This document shows, in pieces, positions 17,901-26,147 of a stretch of DNA of 31,469 nt; within the stretch, counting starts at the first letter, position 1, and each line of letters opens with the position of its first letter. The notes beneath the pieces are model-generated. The model worked only from the letters and a program-made list of their open reading frames with translations. It had not been told where the DNA came from and searched no databases. The translations under genes were made by a program, and so were the position numbers. Source of the stretch: a virus; the IMG/VR virus record IMGVR_UViG_3300035145_002818, positions 1-31,469 of that record. One strand, written 5' to 3'.

Positions 17901-20900
17901 GACAGAGCAGTTCCGTTTACCACAGGGGAAATAATTGGTATTAATAATATTAATGAAGACTTGAATGGATTTTGGTCCGCTAGAAGTGTATCGTTAAATG
18001 TTGTAGAATTTTATACAAATAAAGATATCGGCGACGATGCTATTGATCTAAGCGATAGTACCCAAGGCATAGTTTCTCAATTAAATGGACGCAGATTAGA
18101 TAATATTTCTGATGTGAACAGTCTGTTAATTGACTATGATATAAATGAAAATGAAAAATTATGGTTAGATGATAACGGAAATACACAAAGTGAAGTTATA
18201 GAAAATAGTCCGGTATTTTCATTACAAGCAGAAATACCAAACGAAGAAGGACTAAATGATTCAGGATTTGGAACTGCATTTTCAGCTAGTGGTAGCAACC
18301 AAGTTTTAGCAGTCGGAATGCCTGACGTTGGACTTAACGGTAAAGTTGCTGTTTATACAAGGTTAAGTGAAGCATTAGAATATGTATTGTTACAAACATT
18401 AGAACCTAATGCTATTAAAACTGTTGCAATCGAAACTATTACAAATGCTAATCCGGGCCGTATTTTTACTCCTGTGGTACATAACTTAGAAGCAGGACAA
18501 AGAATTTTAATAAGCAGTGCAGAAGGGTTGACTGCATTAAATGACAATTACTATTATGTGAATCCTATTACAACAACATCGTTTGATCTTTATACTGATA
18601 AAGCATTAACATCACCTGTTGATACAACTGCAATGGGAACACACACAATTGACACAGGACTTCTTGCAACTGGTATATTGTATGATACTGGAGCAGGTTT
18701 CGGAACAGCAGTAGAAGTTACCGACAATGGACAATACATTTTAGTAGGTGCACCATATGCAAGTGATGTGCGTAGTAAGTATGCTGGAGAGTTTGACGCT
18801 ACATCTTCTTACTTACAAGGCGATATTGTAAGTGATAGAGGTACGCTGTGGGAAGCATTAAGAGACACACCTGCAGGTATTGCAGATAGCACTATTAGCA
18901 CACTATCACAAGATTGGCAGTTAGTAGATTCTTTACAAGCCGATCAGTCAGGTACAATTAGTAATTACACAAATCAAGGTGTGTTACATGTATACAAAAA
19001 AGATGTTACAACATATAAACTAGAAACAACTATTCTTTCACCTGTTGCAAGATCTAACGAACAATTTGGTATTGCAATTAAATCTGCATTTACTACTGAC
19101 CTAGTTCACAAATTTTACGTTAGAAGTATAGCAGATCAAGGACGCATTTATTTTATTGAAAATAGTTTAGCAAATGTTAATTCTTTCAGATATTCAAGAG
19201 ACACAAATTACAAAGGAACGTTTGATCCGTTAAAAACATATTATCCAAACGAAATAGTTTTTGCTGGATATATTTTATACAAAGCAAATACAACAGTTTT
19301 TGCTAGTAGTGGTATAGAACCAGGTAGTGCTGATGAGTGGGAAGTTTTAGATCAATACATTGATTACGTCGGTTTTGTACCAAATCTAGGAGATGTTACT
19401 GCTTTAGAAAGTGACAGTGTAGGATTAGGTGGTGCAGTAGAAATTGGTAAAAGTTTTGATGTAAGCAAAGATGGTAATGTTATAGCAATAACAGGATTTT
19501 TCAGTGCAACAGAAATAAACAGAGTAAGTGTGTATAGATTTAATAACAACACCGGACGTTATGTATACGAATCTAACATAGACGGAGATGTAAAATTAGA
19601 AGAAAATTTTGCTAGTGCAATAGCAGTTTCGGATAACGGGCAAGATATTGCAGTTGGTGCAACACTTAATGATGTTACAGGATTAAACAATGGTAAAGTA
19701 TACATCTACAGATATAACTTTGATAGCAACAACCCTGAATTTTTATGGCAACAAGAATTGTTTTCTCCAAAAGGAGAATCAAATGAACAGTTTGGTTACA
19801 GTTTAGACTTTAGTAAAAATAAACTTGCTGTTATGAGCATCAATGGTGATAATATCAGCGAAGTTATTTTTGATAGCGATGCTACAACACTTGATAATAG
19901 TGCAACTAAAATAAAAGATAGAGTCAAAGATAATGGACAGGTTTATATCTTTGAAAACTATAATGATACTTGGATATATGCAGAAAAAATGCGTTATCTA
20001 AGAGACACAACATCAGCAGTTATGCCATCTCTTAGGTTAATTGATAATCATATTATTGTTGGACAGCCTGTATCGTTGTTTACTAATAGTGCAGGTGTTG
20101 GAACTAATGTTGGTTTTATAATTGATTTTAGATCTGATAGGAATACAAATGCTTGGACACAAAATAGTCTTGTACAAAACTTTGTAGATTTAACACAAAT
20201 TAAAAATGTATTTTTATATGATAAAACAAATGGCGATTTAGTAACATATCTTGATTACATAGATCCAGTACAAGGTAAAATTGCTGGACCAGCTGAACAA
20301 GAATTAAATTATAAACTATATTATGATCCTGCTGTTTACAATATTGGTAGCACTAACACAGGAAATAAAACACCTTGGGATAGTAATTACGTTGGCAAAC
20401 TGTGGTGGGATCTAAGCACAATTAAATGGTTCAATACTAGACAGCGCGGTTTAGAATATAAAACCAACAATTGGAATACACCTTTACCTAGTTTTGAAGT
20501 GGATGTATATGAATGGGTAGAAAGTGATTTATTGCCTACTGAATGGGATTCTACTGCTGATACTGTAGAAGGATTAGCTGCTGGAGTAAGCGGATCATCA
20601 AAATACGGCGATGATAGTTATGTAATTGCAGATATTTACGATCCAGTAACAGGCACATTTTCTAACAAGTATTATTTCTGGGTAAAAAATAAAAGAACAA
20701 TTCCTACAATTGATAATAGAACAATAAGTGCATTTGATGTTAAATTGTTAATTCAAGATCCTGCAGGACAAGGATATCGATTTGTAGCATTTTATGAAAA
20801 CAATAAATTCGGTTTACACAACATTAGAAATTTAATCAAAGACGAAGATATAATTTTGCATGTTGAATGGAAAAAGTTTGAAACACAAAACAACATACAT

Positions 20901-23900
20901 AGCGAATATCAATTGCTTACTGAAGGTATTCCAACAAGCAAACCAAATGCTGATGTTGTAAAAAAATGGGTTGACAGTTTAGTAGGTTACGATCAAAATA
21001 GTAATCAACTTCCTGATATTAACATAAGTGTACCACGTAGATATGGTATACTCAATACACCTAATCAAAGTATGTTTGTTAATAAAACTGAAGCTCTGAA
21101 ACAAATTGTTGATAGAATAAATGGTATATTAGAAAACAACTTGATTGTAGATGATTTTGATTTATCAGGATTACAAAAAATAGATCCACAACCGAGTGTT
21201 TATAGCAATGATTATGATATAAAAATAGCAAGCGAAAACTTACTTAGATTTGTTGCTGTGGCAAAAGTTGCAACAGCAGAGTTATCTCTTGATATACAAG
21301 ATGGTAGAATCAAAAGTGTTATTATCACAAATCCAGGACGTGGATATGTTGATCCAAGTTATACAACTGGTAGTGTTCGTAAAGGTCCTACTGTCGATAT
21401 TAGAGGTACAGGCTCAGGAGCCAAAATTCAATTGTATATCAACAACATTGGACAGGTAACAAGTGCAGTAGTTGAAAATGAAGGTAAAAATTATAGTGTT
21501 GATACAGTAGCAATAGTAAGAAGATTCACAGTGCTTGTTGAGAATGATAGCAACATAGGTGGGTTCTGGAGTTTATACAATTACACACCAGCTCAAAAAG
21601 AATGGAGTGTTGAAAGAATACAGTCATACGACACAACACTTTATTGGCAGTATATTGATTGGTATGCAAATGGTTATAATGAAACAACTGCAATAAAACA
21701 TTTAGTACCAGGTAGTTATGCTTTAGATGCAACACCTGATTTGGTCGGTGATGTAGTAAAGATTGAAAATATTGGATCTGGCGGTTGGTTGTTATTAGAA
21801 AAAATCGACAATATACCTGAAGTTGACTATACTGTAAATTATAAAGTAATTGGTAGACAAAACGGAACAATTAAGTTTTCTAAATTACTATACCAAAATG
21901 AACAAAGTGGTTTTGATAACCAAGTGTTTGATGCTTATCTATATGACAGAGAACCAGTGAATGAAGTTCGTAATATTATGGAAGCTCTACAAAATCAAAT
22001 ACTTGTGGATCAATTAGAAGTTGAATGGAACAAACTTTTCTTTGCAAGTGTAAGATATGCACTTAGTGAACAAGTTAACATAGACTGGATATTCAAAACT
22101 AGTTTTGTAAAAGCAAAACACAATGTTGGCGAATTGCAACAAAAAATTACATTCAAAAACGATAATCTTTCTAATTACCAAGATTATGTCAATGAAGTTA
22201 AACCGTACAAAACTAATGTAAGAGAATATGTAAGTAGTTACAGCAAAATCGAACCATCGCAGTCTAGTGTTACTGATTTTGATTTACAACCAAGATATGA
22301 TGTAAATGAAGGACGTATAGTTGCTGAAAAAACTAGTGTGTTTAACAATGAAGTGCAAACTTATAGTCCATTTGTTGATACCTATCCACAGAAGCATTGG
22401 AAAGATAATGTTGGTTTTGAAATTACTGATATAAAAATTGTTGATGGCGGCAGTGGTTGGACAGACGGTCCTAATGTAATCATAAGTGGCGGTGGTGGCC
22501 CAACATTAAAAGGAACAGCATCACTTGCTGGAAACACAGTTAATGCAGTTGATGTTGACACAAGAGGAGCAATATATATTAGTGCTCCAACAGTAACTTT
22601 TGATGGAACACAAGACGAACCAAGTACTCCTGCAAAAGCTGTTGCAATAATAGGAAATAGTAAAGCAAAATCAACTCATATGTTAATGAAGTTTGATAGA
22701 GTAAGTGGTACTCTTGTATTCACTAGTTTACATGTGCCTAACGAAACATTTACAGGTACTGGTGCCCAGGAAGAATTTACACTTAAATGGCCTATTGATA
22801 CTAGAAAAGCAAAAATTGTAGTTACAGTAAATGGAGTAGAAGCATTAAGTAGCGAATACACACCTGGAAATAAAGAAGATACAAGTGTAGGTTACACAAG
22901 AAACTTAGGAACCATTACATTTACTGAAGCACCTGCACTGAATGCAGCTATAGTTGTTGATTACTATAGAAATGCAAGTATGTTAAATGCTGCTGATAGA
23001 ATTAGTTATTTTTATAAACCTGATGCTGGCATGCCTGGATTGGGAACTAACGAAGATGGCAGTGTTGACTTAGCACAAGTAATGGACGGCGTCGATTACG
23101 GTGGTGTGCAAATAGACACTATTTCGTTTGGTAACACATTAGGTTTTGATACTGATGTATTTGGCGCAAGCTCTTTTGATACATTTGACAGCAAATTTGA
23201 TGATGAAATATTTGTTCTAGACGGTAGTACAAATGTATTAGATTTAGCATTGCCTTTAGAAGCAAATGTTGAATACAATGTATACTTCAAAAGTGTATCT
23301 GCTGGCGCAAGCGATAATCCAATTAGATTAGATAGCAGTAGTTGGCCTACAGCAAATGAAGATATTCCATTCGCTGTAATGCAACCAATAACAGGTGACG
23401 GTATTACCACTAGTATTGTTATAAGTGATATTTTAGAAAAATACAATGTATTAACTGATATACCTTATGTTGCAAACAGAACAGGCGATACTATAATATT
23501 TAGAAAATCAACAAGTGATGGTACAACAACACCTGACTTTACAAGTTTTGATGTTGAACTAGCAGGCGGAGATTTTACAGGTTCAACTGCTACAGGTATA
23601 CAATCAGGAGATATTACAGTTGATGGAGACGGCTTTGTAACACCAACAACAAGTAAAGGACCTGAAGAGCAAGTACCTGGACAAATTGTTGATGCATTAG
23701 ATATACAAGTATTCAATAGAGTGCAAGACGGACAAGGTGTAATAACAGTTCATAATTATCTTACTGATGATTCAAGACTTGAATACGGATTAAGTGGTGT
23801 AGCAGCAAGTCAAACTAATGTTATTGCAAAACTAGGTGATAGAATAATAGATCAATCAGAATACACAATTGATTGGAAAACAAATACATTTATATTTGCA

Positions 23901-26126
23901 GATAGCACAGCTATCGAAGCTAACAAAAATCTCAATATTATTTTAATAGATAATAGCGGAACAGATATTATTGATAGCGATAGAATTGTTGCAACAGAAG
24001 TAACCACCAGGTTAAGCGTCAATATTAAATTTGATTCTAATTACAGTATGTTTGTTACAAGAAATGGTAATTTAGAACCAGCAGAACCTATTGACATCAA
24101 TGGCACATTGAATATTGGTTTAGGAACAGTCACTAATATTGGAGATATAATAGATTATACAATTTATAATAATGTTAATCCTAACTTTAGTCAAATCGTT
24201 ATAGATGAATCATTCCAAGGCGACGGTGTAAAATATCATCATGAATTTAAGACACAAGCAAATCCAGACGGTGCTGTGTTGTTACCTTATACTAAGTTGC
24301 CACTTGCAAATAATATTATTGTACAAGTTAACAACAAAATATTGAATCCTGGATATAGAAAGAAAATTGTTCTTACTGCCGATAGAAGTTATGATATTGA
24401 TAAATGGCAATTTGAAATTTTATCGCAAGTCTATCAGAGAGATATATTAGTTTACTTGAATGGTGAATATTTGGTGCCAAATTATTGGAATTATGATCCA
24501 GTAAATGGACGTATTGATTTAACATCTAATCAAATAGGTAAAGTAGGTGATACTCTTGAAGTGTTTATTATTAGAGATGCAGAATACACATTCACAGATA
24601 CAACAATAGAATTTACAAGTTCAAGTCCTGCATGGTCTAACAATATACCAGTTGGTGACGAAATAGTTTTTGCATTGACAGATGATAGCACAGTAGTTAG
24701 AGGTGTTGTAAAAGAAAAAACTGTAAGCAGTGGAAACGTTACACTAAAATTATATGGTTATCTTAGAGAAATGGCAGAATTATTTACAAAAGATAGCACT
24801 CCGCAAAGTGTTACAGCAATTGGTACTTATGGCGATGACAGTACATATGAAACAGTAACATTGACTGCATGGAGTTATTCACAAGGAGATACATTAAACT
24901 TTAGCTATGCTCCGTTGCCAAAACACGATGTGAAAATTTACACATTTTCTAATCATGATATCAACGGCTTTGAGAGAGAAAGTTTTGATGTAGTATTTTC
25001 TACAACTCATGCACCAGAAGGCACAACTGCTTACATTGATAGAAATAATTTAACCAAAGGTTATTTAGAATTAAGCAAACCTGCAATAAGCACAAATTAT
25101 GTTTGGGTAATTAAAAATGGTAAACTATTAACGCCAGAAATTGATTATGTATTGAACACAGATAAAACTGCTGTACAACTTGCAAGACGTGTTAATAAAA
25201 ATAGCACAATTGAAGTATTACATTTTGCAGGTAGTTTGTCAAGTCCAAAATATGGATTTAGAATATTCAAAGACATGCTGAATAGATTCCACTTCAAACG
25301 TCTTAATAATCAAAATACATACAAATTACAACAGCCATTAAATTACTATGATAATAAAATTTTATTAGAAAGCACAGATGGAATAACACAACCTGATCGT
25401 AGCAGAAATCAACCAGGTATAATTTGGATTGACAAAGAGCGTATAGAATATTACTCAGTTGACGGTGCTACATTAGGCGGGCTACGTAGAGGAACATTAG
25501 GTACAGGTATTGCTACAGTACATGCAGCAGGTACTATAGTTGCAGGACAAGGACCAGAAGAAACTGTACCTTACAAAGAAACTCAACAAATAGTTGACTT
25601 GAGTGATTTTGCAGACGGAAGTACAGGTGAAATTCTGTTAACTGATGATTTATATGCTGCTGCAAATTCATACATAAACAATTTTTCAAGCACGTTGAGT
25701 TCATATGAAATTGAAGTATTCATAGATGACATTGCAGCAAGTATGGTAGATATTTTTGTTGGAGGTAGACGTTTAAGAAAACCGTTGCCACTAGAACCAA
25801 ATAATAAACTCAAAGATAGAAACTTTTACAAATTTAATGCAACAATAGATCTTGATTCATCTGCTGGAGACGAAGTTGTAGCACCAGAATACACTATGGA
25901 AAACGTGTTTATAAATGGCGAATCAAAAACACTTTTGACGTTAAATATTCAAGATGCTACACATCCTGATAACATACCGCTAACAGGTGAAAAAATTATT
26001 ATGGTTAAGAAAAATGGTAACTTGTGGAATGACATAGTTAGTGATACAACAACATTGACATTAAGTGACAGCCAAAATAAAATTGCAAGATTTATAAGAG
26101 ACAAAACAATATCGCTACCACGATAA
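11907..26126 (+). CDS. gp7: Giant 4,739-aa baseplate structural protein in gene 7 position
   Basis: It directly follows gp6 where T4 encodes the wedge protein gp7 (1,032 aa). The N-terminus (LPRYFRTDPNKKFLGSTIDQ and VDWDKFTNFREYYWLPNGP, residues about 26-155) resembles proteins I know from the same place in T4-like marine phages. Approximate domains are: 195-300 cupredoxin-like without Cu ligands (RFEIDCPGHPISIAISR); 1455-1500, 1713-1760, 2294-2340 and 2434-2480 carbohydrate-binding-like modules; 2120-2740 FG-GAP-like propeller; 3141-3213 and about 3504-3560 GGxGY-type beta segments; and 3620-4739 repeated NG-hairpin modules plus an IWIDKERIEYY segment. I infer a wedge or peripheral baseplate protein that may display sugar-binding surfaces. 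Its GGAGGA ribosome site (11890-11895) lies inside gp6. The gp7 label rests mainly on position. Confidence 0.6.
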   Translation: MAYEDDQQEYPLPTGDSNTGKSANFLPRYFRTDPNKKFLGSTIDQVTTPGVVEKINAFAGRREAKAVKSTDTYLPDVSANRENYQLEPAVVIKDNIGNVEFYKDYNDYIGQLSTLRSTTKDHSLLNRQEFYAWDPHVDWDKFTNFREYYWLPNGPQEVPVRGQSLQVQSTYTITTVTDDDNVAYLFTPNGLSRNPTLKLYRGQTYRFEIDCPGHPISIAISRAFQPAVDVVDSSLITTLYEDGVEITDDDTGVLKDRAYAIDEGFVEKGVLEFTVPMNAPETLYYISQTDINTSGVFNIFDIEENSQIDVETEILGKKTYRTSEGWDFSNGMKVYFQGNVTPESYEQGLYYVEGVGTGIKLVPLSDLSVPAIFTQDTLIPFDTNGFDRVPFSDAKSFAGTKDYICVNRGDDSKNGWSRYNRWFHKDVIELSASLNKQDSDLDESFRAKRPIIEFEPNLRLYNHGAKAKLSVDLVDTFTKDVFSTIEGQTGYNIDGIDIVEGMRILFTADPDSLVNGKIYEVKFILHTNTTQISLVETSDTNPVTDETVLVKDGTKNAGKMFWYNGTEWLAAQDKTAINQAPKFDLYDSNGYSIGDETYYPANDFSGNRIFSYRVGSGTNDPELGFPLSYKNINNVGDIVFDFNLLTQKYEYELNNAVIYINSDELFLKKTKNDSEYYCNAWTKANELSSQYVIRKYTGDDMVNRFPIDVYKNSANLTDLACKVFVNNKFLVQGVDWNFVDDLDIRKVNLVNELESEDVIIIKTKSSAEKTNQGHYEIPYNLERNPLNNNLTEFTLGQVNDHVDGMIVEIPGFNGMQPGPSNLRDLGEVSKYGRKFLQHSGPINLSLYHLIDKQANVVKAIRLAKTEYSKFKRDLISAAGASSFVGSAKEHLDLLLVDLTNSKTKSMPFYSTDMLAFGGNKLLEYNVVDDRINFYALSQVFNINTVSKKSVLVYLNDIQLTYGIDYTFTDNGFVDISATKQVDDVIKIYEYENTEGCFVPQTPTKLGLYPAYAPTMEVDNSYSNATNVIRGHDGSITVAYNDYRDEILLEFEKRIYNNLKVSYDENVFCVHDFIEGNYRKSNIDKKSMDKILISDFIKWLPLVGNPDYTSNDFIAQGDGFTYNYSRSISPTGEKLPGGWRAVYKMAYDTDRPHMTPWEMLGISVKPSWWETQYGPAPYTSDNLVMWKDIEKGYVKEPGKPIVVKNKFVRPNLTKHLPVNPYGQLVDPLQSGYAKEFSYATMRNDFFKFGDEAPIETAWRRSSDYAFSLLVAMILNRPSQVFAIGFDRSRTTRNLAGNYTYNNKKAIRAVDLVFPKTKTNSIVNQTVGLINYIENYLTSNIDANYERYINRITNINSQMGFKLGGFADKDKLKLVLDSRTPLNAGNVFVPQENYKIFLNTSSANEIVSYSGLIIEKLSKGYKVSGYDKEDPFFEIYKPFESANDSAINVGGISDSFIEWSEDKTLVAGKIVKYNNRFFRVNENHVSTETFDPSFYSQLSELPITGGATALIRKRFSTEKTTLDYGTVLTDKQDVVDFILGYEKCLLEKGFTFDYNNRETQSIEDFILAIKEFLFWTTQNWATNSIIVLSPGANKLKFNRDFYVVDNIFDNFYDLEVLKADSAKLKGSFTNIQRDNTNQFGILPQASAEGIYFVKLPLVQKEHVVLIDNTTVFNDTIYDPEPGYRQERIKIVGYRTDNWNGSLNIPGFTYDEALVTEWESWKDYFIGELVKYKQFYYTATVTHSGTEEFNFNNWNQLSKRPESTLLPNWDYRANQFTDFYDLDTDNFDSEQQRLAQHLIGYQKRQYLENIINDDVAQYKFYQGMIQDKGTKNSLTKLFDKLGDADKDSLEFYEEWAIRVGQYGATDSFDEVEYQLDEKKFRIEPQTVELVNTVDQTRTDLVYQYPKADVYLKTSDYNHAPFPTSASLDEYTKTGGYVALDQVNFLARSLTDILSFDINTVDLDTYIWVPEVQQSWNVYKHIQSPARINKIEKSDLGFTATFDRAVPFTTGEIIGINNINEDLNGFWSARSVSLNVVEFYTNKDIGDDAIDLSDSTQGIVSQLNGRRLDNISDVNSLLIDYDINENEKLWLDDNGNTQSEVIENSPVFSLQAEIPNEEGLNDSGFGTAFSASGSNQVLAVGMPDVGLNGKVAVYTRLSEALEYVLLQTLEPNAIKTVAIETITNANPGRIFTPVVHNLEAGQRILISSAEGLTALNDNYYYVNPITTTSFDLYTDKALTSPVDTTAMGTHTIDTGLLATGILYDTGAGFGTAVEVTDNGQYILVGAPYASDVRSKYAGEFDATSSYLQGDIVSDRGTLWEALRDTPAGIADSTISTLSQDWQLVDSLQADQSGTISNYTNQGVLHVYKKDVTTYKLETTILSPVARSNEQFGIAIKSAFTTDLVHKFYVRSIADQGRIYFIENSLANVNSFRYSRDTNYKGTFDPLKTYYPNEIVFAGYILYKANTTVFASSGIEPGSADEWEVLDQYIDYVGFVPNLGDVTALESDSVGLGGAVEIGKSFDVSKDGNVIAITGFFSATEINRVSVYRFNNNTGRYVYESNIDGDVKLEENFASAIAVSDNGQDIAVGATLNDVTGLNNGKVYIYRYNFDSNNPEFLWQQELFSPKGESNEQFGYSLDFSKNKLAVMSINGDNISEVIFDSDATTLDNSATKIKDRVKDNGQVYIFENYNDTWIYAEKMRYLRDTTSAVMPSLRLIDNHIIVGQPVSLFTNSAGVGTNVGFIIDFRSDRNTNAWTQNSLVQNFVDLTQIKNVFLYDKTNGDLVTYLDYIDPVQGKIAGPAEQELNYKLYYDPAVYNIGSTNTGNKTPWDSNYVGKLWWDLSTIKWFNTRQRGLEYKTNNWNTPLPSFEVDVYEWVESDLLPTEWDSTADTVEGLAAGVSGSSKYGDDSYVIADIYDPVTGTFSNKYYFWVKNKRTIPTIDNRTISAFDVKLLIQDPAGQGYRFVAFYENNKFGLHNIRNLIKDEDIILHVEWKKFETQNNIHSEYQLLTEGIPTSKPNADVVKKWVDSLVGYDQNSNQLPDINISVPRRYGILNTPNQSMFVNKTEALKQIVDRINGILENNLIVDDFDLSGLQKIDPQPSVYSNDYDIKIASENLLRFVAVAKVATAELSLDIQDGRIKSVIITNPGRGYVDPSYTTGSVRKGPTVDIRGTGSGAKIQLYINNIGQVTSAVVENEGKNYSVDTVAIVRRFTVLVENDSNIGGFWSLYNYTPAQKEWSVERIQSYDTTLYWQYIDWYANGYNETTAIKHLVPGSYALDATPDLVGDVVKIENIGSGGWLLLEKIDNIPEVDYTVNYKVIGRQNGTIKFSKLLYQNEQSGFDNQVFDAYLYDREPVNEVRNIMEALQNQILVDQLEVEWNKLFFASVRYALSEQVNIDWIFKTSFVKAKHNVGELQQKITFKNDNLSNYQDYVNEVKPYKTNVREYVSSYSKIEPSQSSVTDFDLQPRYDVNEGRIVAEKTSVFNNEVQTYSPFVDTYPQKHWKDNVGFEITDIKIVDGGSGWTDGPNVIISGGGGPTLKGTASLAGNTVNAVDVDTRGAIYISAPTVTFDGTQDEPSTPAKAVAIIGNSKAKSTHMLMKFDRVSGTLVFTSLHVPNETFTGTGAQEEFTLKWPIDTRKAKIVVTVNGVEALSSEYTPGNKEDTSVGYTRNLGTITFTEAPALNAAIVVDYYRNASMLNAADRISYFYKPDAGMPGLGTNEDGSVDLAQVMDGVDYGGVQIDTISFGNTLGFDTDVFGASSFDTFDSKFDDEIFVLDGSTNVLDLALPLEANVEYNVYFKSVSAGASDNPIRLDSSSWPTANEDIPFAVMQPITGDGITTSIVISDILEKYNVLTDIPYVANRTGDTIIFRKSTSDGTTTPDFTSFDVELAGGDFTGSTATGIQSGDITVDGDGFVTPTTSKGPEEQVPGQIVDALDIQVFNRVQDGQGVITVHNYLTDDSRLEYGLSGVAASQTNVIAKLGDRIIDQSEYTIDWKTNTFIFADSTAIEANKNLNIILIDNSGTDIIDSDRIVATEVTTRLSVNIKFDSNYSMFVTRNGNLEPAEPIDINGTLNIGLGTVTNIGDIIDYTIYNNVNPNFSQIVIDESFQGDGVKYHHEFKTQANPDGAVLLPYTKLPLANNIIVQVNNKILNPGYRKKIVLTADRSYDIDKWQFEILSQVYQRDILVYLNGEYLVPNYWNYDPVNGRIDLTSNQIGKVGDTLEVFIIRDAEYTFTDTTIEFTSSSPAWSNNIPVGDEIVFALTDDSTVVRGVVKEKTVSSGNVTLKLYGYLREMAELFTKDSTPQSVTAIGTYGDDSTYETVTLTAWSYSQGDTLNFSYAPLPKHDVKIYTFSNHDINGFERESFDVVFSTTHAPEGTTAYIDRNNLTKGYLELSKPAISTNYVWVIKNGKLLTPEIDYVLNTDKTAVQLARRVNKNSTIEVLHFAGSLSSPKYGFRIFKDMLNRFHFKRLNNQNTYKLQQPLNYYDNKILLESTDGITQPDRSRNQPGIIWIDKERIEYYSVDGATLGGLRRGTLGTGIATVHAAGTIVAGQGPEETVPYKETQQIVDLSDFADGSTGEILLTDDLYAAANSYINNFSSTLSSYEIEVFIDDIAASMVDIFVGGRRLRKPLPLEPNNKLKDRNFYKFNATIDLDSSAGDEVVAPEYTMENVFINGESKTLLTLNIQDATHPDNIPLTGEKIIMVKKNGNLWNDIVSDTTTLTLSDSQNKIARFIRDKTISLPR

Positions 26127-26141
26127 ATACAGTATAGGTGA
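26122..26141 (+). promoter_or_regulatory. T4-late-type promoter and SD for the 202-aa gene and fibres
   Basis: GATAAATA at 26122-26129 (seven of eight bases of TATAAATA) overlaps the TAA stop of the giant gene (26124-26126). The ribosome site AGGTGA is at 26136-26141, and the ATG at 26148. The gap is only 21 nt and is entirely accounted for by these signals. Confidence 0.7.
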
Positions 26142-26147
26142 GATAAC

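Noticed and set aside
11907-26126. Giant frame as two or more genes joined by a missed stop
   Set aside because: No internal stop exists, no internal SD-ATG with a late promoter stood out by eye, and a late promoter and SD appear exactly at its true end.
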